DNA of 33,020 bases from Anaerolineae bacterium (lineage in GTDB: Bacteria; Chloroflexota; Anaerolineae; 4572-78; J111): assembly GCA_020433835.1 (NCBI GenBank), contig JAGRBY010000011.1:1-33020 (forward strand). Reading direction: 5' to 3'. Shown here piece after piece: positions 1 through 6,749 of the stretch. Position 1 is the first letter of the stretch. Every line of letters begins with the position of its first letter. The notes below the pieces were generated by a model that worked only from the letters and a program-made list of their open reading frames with translations, was not told where the DNA came from and ran no database searches. The translations under genes and the position numbers were made by a program.

Positions 1-1
1 G

Positions 2-562
2 GGGCCTGAGGGCTGGATAGGCGATGCGGCTAACCAACACTTTATGGAAATGGAACAGTTTGTAATCCCAGGCTATAAACGTTTGATCGAGGCCTTGAAT
101 GAGGCTGTGGGGGCCATGAAATTCACCCAAAATGAGTTTCATACAGCCGATCAAGAAGGCAGCAAAGCCTTTAAGCAGCTAAATAATACCGGTAATGCTG
201 AAGCGGAGCAAGCTACTCAGCAGGGTGGTGGAGCGCCCAGTTCTATTGAAGGTGGGGGCCAGGGTAGTGGCGGTGGCCCATCGGGTGGTGGTAGTCCCTC
301 AGGTGGCGGTGGGGATCCATCAGGCGGCGGTAGTGGCCAGGGTCAGCAAGGCACCGGTAGTGGTGCCCAGTCAACCGGTAGTGGAGGTTCGCTCGGAACG
401 GGTGGCGGTAGCGATAGTGCCTCTAGTGGCGGGGTTCGCTCCGGCGGTGAAGTTAGTCAAGCGGCTGGTGACGGCAACAACTGGATGGCTGGAGCCGCCG
501 CTATTGTCACGGGGGGAGCTGCTGCGGCAAAGAAGGCGAATGATATGCGGAAGAAAGGTTAG
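2..562 (+). CDS. WXG100 (ESAT-6-like) family protein with Gly-rich tail, 5' truncated by window edge
   Basis: Reading in frame from base 2, before the first ATG (44), gives GPEGWIGDAANQHF. It contains a W-x-G turn (W5-I6-G7) followed by A-A-x-x-F, and then a second amphipathic helix ending in a helix-capping stretch (HTADQEGSKAF). This is the helix-WxG-helix layout of WXG100 proteins, the small substrates and partners of type VII (ESX/Yuk) secretion. The ATG at 44 lies inside the fold, so the real start is left of the window. After about residue 70 there is a low-complexity Gly/Ser/Pro tail of about 80 residues. It ends in a hydrophobic Ala/Gly-rich segment (WMAGAAAIVTGG) and a basic terminus, which could insert in or touch a membrane. 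It is followed 107 bases later by the FHA cluster on the same strand. The family assignment rests on the motif pattern only; no ESX ATPase is visible here. Confidence 0.72.
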   Translation, partial: GPEGWIGDAANQHFMEMEQFVIPGYKRLIEALNEAVGAMKFTQNEFHTADQEGSKAFKQLNNTGNAEAEQATQQGGGAPSSIEGGGQGSGGGPSGGGSPSGGGGDPSGGGSGQGQQGTGSGAQSTGSGGSLGTGGGSDSASSGGVRSGGEVSQAAGDGNNWMAGAAAIVTGGAAAAKKANDMRKKG

Positions 563-593
563 TCGCTATCTAGAAGCGCCTTTGTAGATTTTT

Positions 594-622
594 ATGGCAG
601 TCACTTCAGAAGTGGCTGCCAT
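594..622. repeat. 14-base inverted repeat (hairpin) between WXG100 gene and FHA gene
   Basis: ATGGCAGTCACTTC (594-607) and GAAGTGGCTGCCAT (609-622) are reverse complements except for one T/G position, which can form a G-U pair in RNA. The hairpin has 12-13 pairs and a tiny loop. No T-run follows on either strand, so it is not a standard intrinsic terminator. It could attenuate transcription, stabilise the upstream mRNA end, or act as an RNA processing site between the two genes. Confidence 0.6.
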
Positions 623-669
623 AGAAATCAAATTATGTTGGTTCGTTTATTACTTAACGGAGGTTTACA

Positions 670-1986
670 ATGCGCCATCCTATCTATTTCACCCATATCT
701 TTCTATTAGCACTATTATTGGCTCTCATGCCCATACAATCTGCACACGCCCAGGCTGAGACAGAAATACACTGTTCAATGAATTTCACAGCGCTCGACCG
801 TGACTATGAGCGCAATCAACTGCGCGTCACATGGCTCGTTGATGAAGCGCCTATCGGGTACGACGTTGTTGCACTTCGCCTGACTCAAGACAGAGATGTA
901 GTACCCGAAGTGGGTACGGGCCTGGACTGGCGCAAATATCCCATGAATGACGGTGAAGCGTATTTGGATGTTACCAATCTCCTTGCCGGCAAAATCATTT
1001 TGGATGCTATGCTATTGGATGGTGTTGGTAGACCTTGTAAAGACTCTGACAAAGGTATTTGGCTGGACAAATCAGATGATGAATTTGAATGGCAGCCACC
1101 AGTAGTTACGTATGCAATTGAAAACTTTGGGACTGACCATGATCAGGGGCTTATCAGATTTGATATTAATGTCGGAGAACCACGCTACAACGTCATTTAT
1201 AAGGCCTGGATTGATCAAGATGGCTCAACCATTGGGGCAACTAAAATGGAAGTGATCAACGCTTATCCCGAGCGAGTCGAAATTCCCATTGCCGGCATCA
1301 ATTTGAGGAAAGTGCCGGAAGCAATCCCGATCAAAATCTATGTAGATGCCTGGTATACGGATAATCTTAAGACCTCGGTTGTGCAAGAGAAAGAGGGTAA
1401 TATTCCACCTACGCCCCAACTGGGGATTTTGGATAAATTAGGCAAAGTTATCATGGCCGTTTTGAAAAATCAGGCTGCTCTTGCCGGCATCATGTTAACC
1501 CTCGGTCTACTGCTTGTCGTAAAAGTTTACAGCAAAAATGAAAAACAACCGCCTAAGATGCCATACGGTAGGCCCCCTAAAAATACTGTCATCAAGGAGC
1601 CATTGCCTTTGAGTTCACAGGTTTCCGGCAAATATCCCAGCTTTAGTGTACGTATTCGGCAGGCAACAACGTCAAGTCACGAAAATGTCATTGCTGTCAA
1701 TGAATTTCCATGCATTTTTGGCCGTAATAAACATCTAGAGCATGGTCAAACCGTAAAAAACAAAGATAACCTTTTTCTCAATATTTTGCACGATGCCAAT
1801 GTCTCAAGAGAACATTTTGAGATCCGTGAGCGATATAACAAGTTGTATATTGTCAGTCGTAGCACCAATGGAATCATAGTTGATCAAGAAGCTGTTGCCA
1901 AAGGGGAACAGGTTCCACTATCACTCGTCAGCCCAACCCTTGTTGAGATTGGCGAGCAGACAAAAATCGAACTAAAACCTGCGTAG
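670..1986 (+). CDS. Exported single-pass membrane protein with cytoplasmic C-terminal FHA domain
   Basis: The N-terminus is a classical signal peptide (hydrophobic core, then SAHAQA). Residues about 30-265 form an extracellular region I do not recognise, with paired Cys. A TM helix follows at about 268-288 (AGIMLTLGLLLVVKVY), then a basic/Pro linker and an FHA domain at about 323-437. FHA hallmarks are visible: FGRN, a Ser-x-x-His motif (VSREHFEI) and the Asn-Gly loop (RSTNGIIVD). These residues bind phosphothreonine. With the signal peptide, the FHA domain should face the cytoplasm. GGAGG at 659-663 lies 6 bases before the ATG. The protein probably couples an outside domain to a phosphorylated partner inside. 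The partner and the kinase are unknown; the neighbouring PP2C phosphatase is the natural antagonist. Confidence 0.85.
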   Translation: MRHPIYFTHIFLLALLLALMPIQSAHAQAETEIHCSMNFTALDRDYERNQLRVTWLVDEAPIGYDVVALRLTQDRDVVPEVGTGLDWRKYPMNDGEAYLDVTNLLAGKIILDAMLLDGVGRPCKDSDKGIWLDKSDDEFEWQPPVVTYAIENFGTDHDQGLIRFDINVGEPRYNVIYKAWIDQDGSTIGATKMEVINAYPERVEIPIAGINLRKVPEAIPIKIYVDAWYTDNLKTSVVQEKEGNIPPTPQLGILDKLGKVIMAVLKNQAALAGIMLTLGLLLVVKVYSKNEKQPPKMPYGRPPKNTVIKEPLPLSSQVSGKYPSFSVRIRQATTSSHENVIAVNEFPCIFGRNKHLEHGQTVKNKDNLFLNILHDANVSREHFEIRERYNKLYIVSRSTNGIIVDQEAVAKGEQVPLSLVSPTLVEIGEQTKIELKPA

Positions 1987-2074
1987 GTCTAAGATATTTA
2001 CCCTGAGTTTATATAAATTTGGTTCATTTATACATATCTTAACCTCATGAGTCTGATTTATAAGGATGCCTATT

Positions 2075-3961
2075 ATGCGCCCACAACTTATCTTTAAAGT
2101 CATAGTTTTGTTATGTAGCATTCAACTACTGTGTATCGAAGCCCAATCCGCTTATGCTCAAGAAGGAGTGGAACTGTCTGATGTGCCTGAAGTAACTCAC
2201 TGCACTTCTACGCCTACTGCCGATTGCCAAATCACCATAACAAGTGATCAATCCTTTGAACCGGCCGTTGACCGATGGCACATTCAACTTGCTGGAGCAG
2301 AACCGTTTTCACCGATACATGTTGAAAGTAATGAACTGCCGGCCCGTATTGCCATTGTCGTGGACGGGTCAGATGTTATGCGCCGTGGATTGCTGGGAGA
2401 AGTGTACAATTCGCTCAGTAATCTTAAAGAAAAACTGCTTGAGGCCAATCCTCAAATTACCGAGAGCGATTTTGACCAATTATGGTGGTCCATCTTTTTT
2501 ATCGGTGCTGAGAATGAAAATAGTCTATATACCTGGTGCGGTGACCTGACAGGGAATGCCTTTGATCCGGAATGTAACATATGGCAAAAAGACTCAAATT
2601 TATTAGGAAACACGGCATACCAGTTCAGCCAAGATTACACATCAGCTAAGCAGTTAGGTGTCGCGACACCTTTTGTAGACCCGCTGAAAGAAGTAATGGG
2701 CTATGTTGTAGATCAGGCTGGGCCAAAACATATCATTTGTTTCTGTGAAGGATTAGATGGGGGAGCGCAGCCAGACCTGGAAGAAACAATTAGTTTAGCG
2801 CAAACCAATAACCTTCATATCCATGTCGTACATATGTGGAAAAATAGCCCGGACAAAGATGCGACCGCACCATTAACCCATTTAGCGGAGGCAACAGGCG
2901 GAAAGTTTGTTGCAATCGAAGGTGATGTAGCACCTATTTGGCAAGCCATCACGCAGGAACACAGGGCTTATCAATATACACTAACAATTCCCGTACCAGA
3001 GCAGTCCACAGAGGTACTCATTAATTACAAGGGTGATGAAGGTAACTGGATCGCTTTGGCAAAAATCCCCTTCCTGTACGAGGGAGAGATTGAAGGCACG
3101 GAACCAAATCTCCCTGAATTTGAACAGCCTATTGACTCTGCCGATTTTTTCACGACAGATGAAAATGACGATGTCGTAGTCTCGCAACCGGAAGAAGGGG
3201 AGGCAGCCGTTATTACACCACAGCCATTAATAACTGAAGGCTCTGGCTCGGAGTCGACAGCTCAATCGGCTTTTACAGCCCTATTCCCCTTATGGGTATG
3301 GGGGGCAACCGTATTCGGTATGATTATAGTCGTAGTAGCGATAGCTTTCGGCGCTTCCAGGTTAAGGAACGGGAAAAAGGAACCTGACTTTGCCCCTGAT
3401 GATGATGCAACGGAACGTGTTGGGTCAGCAGATTTCTTTCCGCCAACTTCGCTACTTGAGGGCAGAGCAGATGCTACCCAAAGAGCATCCTACGTGCTAC
3501 CCGTAGCTAAATTAACACTTAAGTATGCCCCAACCGAGAGCAGAAGCTCCCTGGCTTCAGACATAACCCTTTACCCTAATACATTAAAGTGGAGCATTGG
3601 GCGAAAAAAGACCTTTCTCTTGAACGAACCCGGGTATACGGACGCCGAACCGATTGAAATTGAAGAAAGTACTATTTCGCGCGTTCATGCCTTGCTCGAA
3701 TTTAATGTGGATACTGAAGGATTTTTCTTAAAGAGCGATATGGCGCCCAATGGCACCTTTGTTAATCGTGAACAGCTTGAACCCTTGGAACCCTATCCTA
3801 TACACGCCGGGGATGAGATTCAGTTTGGAAAGATTGCTTATGAATTTGAGATATTAGAAATGGATTTGCAGCAAGCTTTTATTGAATTTATATCCCCAGG
3901 CGAAAACAGATCGATCATCAAGGAAGTGGATCATGCTGATGTTGATCAAACTGCCCGATAA
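2075..3961 (+). CDS. Exported VWA-domain membrane protein with cytoplasmic FHA domain
   Basis: An ATG at 2066 is in frame, but AAGGA (2062-2066) overlaps it. The same AAGGA is 8 bases before the ATG at 2075, so 2075 is preferred (628 aa). Order: signal peptide (ends ...SAYAQ), beta-rich N-terminal segment, von Willebrand A domain (about 88-270), acidic linker, TM helix about 405-428, FHA domain about 478-598. The VWA MIDAS is altered: the usual DxSxS reads DGSDV, with later TPFVD and LDGG segments probably completing the metal site. FHA hallmarks SIGRK, ISRVHA and NGTFVN are intact. Topology matches the preceding gene: ligand-binding part outside, phosphothreonine reader inside. It sits 88 bases downstream of the other TM-FHA gene and 54 before the PP2C gene, suggesting co-transcription. 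The ligand is unknown. Confidence 0.87.
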   Translation: MRPQLIFKVIVLLCSIQLLCIEAQSAYAQEGVELSDVPEVTHCTSTPTADCQITITSDQSFEPAVDRWHIQLAGAEPFSPIHVESNELPARIAIVVDGSDVMRRGLLGEVYNSLSNLKEKLLEANPQITESDFDQLWWSIFFIGAENENSLYTWCGDLTGNAFDPECNIWQKDSNLLGNTAYQFSQDYTSAKQLGVATPFVDPLKEVMGYVVDQAGPKHIICFCEGLDGGAQPDLEETISLAQTNNLHIHVVHMWKNSPDKDATAPLTHLAEATGGKFVAIEGDVAPIWQAITQEHRAYQYTLTIPVPEQSTEVLINYKGDEGNWIALAKIPFLYEGEIEGTEPNLPEFEQPIDSADFFTTDENDDVVVSQPEEGEAAVITPQPLITEGSGSESTAQSAFTALFPLWVWGATVFGMIIVVVAIAFGASRLRNGKKEPDFAPDDDATERVGSADFFPPTSLLEGRADATQRASYVLPVAKLTLKYAPTESRSSLASDITLYPNTLKWSIGRKKTFLLNEPGYTDAEPIEIEESTISRVHALLEFNVDTEGFFLKSDMAPNGTFVNREQLEPLEPYPIHAGDEIQFGKIAYEFEILEMDLQQAFIEFISPGENRSIIKEVDHADVDQTAR

Positions 3962-4015
3962 ACAAATTAACAATACTGCCTGTCTGAACGATCGATAATT
4001 CAAGGAGCCTGGATA

Positions 4016-5662
4016 ATGCGTGATCAGCTTACAATGCAGGTATTGTCACCTAGCCGGAAACAGCCTCTCTTTGGTCAGTCTACCCATAAGGGTGCGATAA
4101 AGAAACCCAATGAGGATGCATATGGTGCGTTTTCTATTGCCTTTGGAAACGAAGACAGCTATATCTTGGCTGTAGCCGATGGGGTTACCGGCGAATCGGG
4201 CGGCCAGCTAGCCAGCCGGTTGGCGATTGATACAATTCACCAAACCTTGCAGGCAAATATTAAAACGCTTCCTACAGCTTTTTCTCATACCGACGTTCAA
4301 CGTTTACTTGAGCAATCTATTCTTCAAGCGGATAAGCAGATAAAAGATACAGCGAGGTCTCATAACAGCGGTATGAGCACGACGATAGTAGCTGCCTTCA
4401 TTATGAGAGGGTTTCTTTATGTTGCCCACGTTGGGGACAGCCGCGCCTACCTTTATCGTAATCGTTCACTACATCTCTTAACCAGAGATCACACCTATGC
4501 TGAAGAGATGATCCAACAGGGGAAGCTAACACGTAAAGTAGCCGAGCAAAAAGCGAATCGTAATGTGATTACGCGCTATCTGGGACCCGGTCCTGTCCCC
4601 GTAGTCGATCTTACATTGATCCCGTTAGAAGACGCACCAGAAAACCAATCGTCAGTAAACTGTATCCGTTTACAACCGGGAGACCGTGTTCTTCTTTGCT
4701 CTGATGGCCTAACCAGCAAAGTTACAAAAGAAGAAATCAGCCACATCCTTAGAAAAGAACAAGACCACTTGCAACGTAGCACAGATCAACTCATCAAAAA
4801 AGCTTTAGAAAAACAAGAGCCAGACAATATCACAGCTGTTCTCTTCCGTATACCGCATCAAGGAGAGGGGCCGCTATTTAGCCCAGGTTTCCTCTGGCGA
4901 GTAGGCTTGTTCCTATTTACGCTTTTATTCATATTCGCCATAAGTCTTTATTTAATACAAGCACCTAAATTAACCGAAACCTCTGCAATTGCGGAAACAA
5001 AAAATGTTATGCCATCGTTAACATCACCCACAGCATTTCCAACGCCTACATCTTCGTCAACAGTCACAGCTTCCAGCGTAAACGTATCGATGCAGCCATC
5101 TACCGCTACATCTGTCTCAGCAGCATCGCAACCGGATGTCGTGACTACAGTAACGCCCGTGACCCCTGATCCAACAGCTACCGCAACGGCTACCCTAACC
5201 CCATCTTTAACATTACCCACTCCGACGATTGCCGGCAGCGAAGATATACCTGATACGCTGGAGCAAGCGGAGTCTTCGTTGCAAAGTAAACAACAGATGT
5301 TAGAAATTGATGTCAAAGAAGAAAATGATCAGTACGTCGTGGAATTTATTAACCCGACGTCACCGCCACCTCAGACTGAAGGGGTATGTGTAGAGATTGT
5401 GATCTACACCCAAGAATTTGTTAAAGAGCAGAAGCCATCTGAAGGTTTAGGCAAATGTGATAAGGAAAAATCTATTGATAAAGATGCTCTAAAACCTGGC
5501 ATCAATTATGTATCGCTTTGGCAATATGACCTTTCATCGAAAGAATTCGTGACTATTTTGAGCAATCAGGTAGGCATAAATATAGGTTCACGTGATGGCT
5601 CAGGTGATGAGTCATCCTGTATAACGGGGGATATAGACATGGACGCGTGTTTAGATGAATAA
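4016..5662 (+). CDS. PP2C-family Ser/Thr protein phosphatase with TM helix and exported Ser/Thr-rich tail
   Basis: Residues about 15-285 are a bacterial PP2C (PPM) catalytic domain. Metal-binding and active-site motifs are all present: KKPNEDAYG (D34), AVADGVTG (D55-G56), HVGDSRAYL, LLCSDGLTS and EPDNITAV. It hydrolyses phosphoserine/phosphothreonine on proteins and needs Mn or Mg. A TM helix at about 290-315 follows, then about 90 residues rich in Thr, Ser and Pro, and a C-terminal domain of about 125 residues with paired Cys, presumably outside the cell. This resembles the PrpC/PstP layout with a sensor-like exterior. AAGGAG at 4002-4007 gives a good ribosome site. Flanked by FHA proteins on both sides, it probably resets phosphorylation read by them. 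No Hanks-type kinase is visible in the window. Confidence 0.93.
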   Translation: MRDQLTMQVLSPSRKQPLFGQSTHKGAIKKPNEDAYGAFSIAFGNEDSYILAVADGVTGESGGQLASRLAIDTIHQTLQANIKTLPTAFSHTDVQRLLEQSILQADKQIKDTARSHNSGMSTTIVAAFIMRGFLYVAHVGDSRAYLYRNRSLHLLTRDHTYAEEMIQQGKLTRKVAEQKANRNVITRYLGPGPVPVVDLTLIPLEDAPENQSSVNCIRLQPGDRVLLCSDGLTSKVTKEEISHILRKEQDHLQRSTDQLIKKALEKQEPDNITAVLFRIPHQGEGPLFSPGFLWRVGLFLFTLLFIFAISLYLIQAPKLTETSAIAETKNVMPSLTSPTAFPTPTSSSTVTASSVNVSMQPSTATSVSAASQPDVVTTVTPVTPDPTATATATLTPSLTLPTPTIAGSEDIPDTLEQAESSLQSKQQMLEIDVKEENDQYVVEFINPTSPPPQTEGVCVEIVIYTQEFVKEQKPSEGLGKCDKEKSIDKDALKPGINYVSLWQYDLSSKEFVTILSNQVGINIGSRDGSGDESSCITGDIDMDACLDE

Positions 5663-5700
5663 ATCACAAATTCATGATTAAACTTAGGGAGAAAAGTCAC

Positions 5701-6483
5701 ATGAGTAGAATTCAGCAAGAGCAATTGATCGAATTAGGGCCAATCCGGATATCAAAAAATCGACGAACAGTACAAATTAACAAGAAAAAACTATCGCTAC
5801 CAAATAGAGAGTTTAGAATACTTATTTTGCTGGTCGAGAATTACTATAAAGATGAAGAGTGTGTCAGTTATATGGAATTTGCGAACTTTGTCCTTGACTG
5901 GCCGGTAGAGAATAATTGGGCCAGGCTTGACCGTGACGATCAAGTTGCTATTCGTAGTAGCTTTAAAACCTACAAAAATAATCTAACGCGTAAGCTGGAA
6001 GATTTTAACCTGGACATTAAGATTGAATCCGTTAAGGGCAAGGGCTATCGCTTTACACCACCGGAGATTTCTGACACAGAACGCGCAGGAAGTGGTCAAC
6101 GCGCACCGGATGCAATGCTCAGCTATGATGACTCCAGTATAGGCTTCTATCGAAATCTCAAGGAAAGTGCGGCTCAATTTCCGTTGAGTGCCAATACGCA
6201 CAGGTGGATCATCGGCCGTGATCAAATTAAATGTGACATTTGGATAAATCACGAAAGAGTTTCAGGCATTCACGCCACAATTTTCCAACAGGACGGAGAA
6301 TGGTTTATCTGCGACACAGGCACCTATGGACAGGGAAGCACCCACGGCACATTAATTCATTCTCAAGAGACTGTATTCAAAGTCGGTATTGGTGCCGAAA
6401 ATGCTAAACTCCTGCGCAATGGAGACCTGATTCAAATCGCGCCTGCTCTTTTCTATCGCTTTGAAGAATTTCTATTGCCTTAA
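5701..6483 (+). CDS. Winged-helix (OmpR/PhoB-type) DNA-binding protein with C-terminal FHA domain
   Basis: An in-frame ATG at 5674 has no Shine-Dalgarno. AGGGAG (5686-5691) is 9 bases before the ATG at 5701, so 5701 is chosen (260 aa). Residues about 5-115 match the trans_reg_C winged helix: beta-strand start (IRISKNRRTVQIN), helix LPNREFRILILLVE, recognition-helix region, and the closing wing VKGKGYRF. An FHA domain at about 160-258 shows IIGRD and VSGIHA. The usual Asn-Gly after them is His-Gly (THGTLI), which may change phosphopeptide binding. There is no receiver domain, so DNA binding is probably governed by phospho-Thr recognition through FHA, similar in idea to EmbR, although EmbR has a different architecture. 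It closes the FHA/PP2C cluster, 38 bases after the phosphatase, and is likely its output regulator. Confidence 0.85.
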   Translation: MSRIQQEQLIELGPIRISKNRRTVQINKKKLSLPNREFRILILLVENYYKDEECVSYMEFANFVLDWPVENNWARLDRDDQVAIRSSFKTYKNNLTRKLEDFNLDIKIESVKGKGYRFTPPEISDTERAGSGQRAPDAMLSYDDSSIGFYRNLKESAAQFPLSANTHRWIIGRDQIKCDIWINHERVSGIHATIFQQDGEWFICDTGTYGQGSTHGTLIHSQETVFKVGIGAENAKLLRNGDLIQIAPALFYRFEEFLLP

Positions 6484-6749
6484 TGTTGCTATCAGTCACA
6501 TTTGGCTAACTTGTTTCGACAAGACACTACAGAAAATTTGTCTATTAACATTTTTTTTAGTACTATTGGACTTCCATTTGTCCCACATTGAAATCTGTCC
6601 AGGAAGACCCCTGTTCCTAACCATCGCAACCGCTCAAACCCACTCACTTTTACTTATCAAGGTTCGTTCAAAAATATAATGATTTAAGCAAAAGCCGAGT
6701 TAGCATTGCCTGACTTAAACGGCTAACATAGCTTTTTGGGAGAGGCTAT
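6484..6749. other. Intergenic spacer, no gene seen
   Basis: This 266-base AT-rich spacer separates the FHA regulator from the surface protein. A 72-codon open frame overlaps its left part. It begins inside the FHA gene, has no ribosome site and shows no recognisable domain, so I do not call it. The only signal I see is the -10-like box listed separately. Confidence 0.5.
6675..6680 (+). promoter_or_regulatory. Possible -10 box for the beta-helix surface protein gene
   Basis: A perfect TATAAT lies 69 bases before the ATG at 6750. No good TTGACA-like hexamer sits 16-18 bases upstream (the sequence there is near ACTTAT), so this is a weak call based on the -10 alone. Confidence 0.3.

Noticed and set aside
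195..587. 130-codon plus-strand open frame overlapping the WXG100 gene
   Set aside because: It is the shifted reading of the Gly-rich repeat region; Val/Arg-rich product with no domain, while the other frame holds the WIG motif.
4948..5316. 122-codon minus-strand frame inside the PP2C gene
   Set aside because: Antisense shadow of the Ser/Thr-rich low-complexity tail; no ribosome site or recognisable domain.
6461..6679. 72-codon frame after the winged-helix FHA gene
   Set aside because: Starts inside the preceding gene, no Shine-Dalgarno, hydrophobic Leu/Phe-rich product typical of AT-rich spacer translation.
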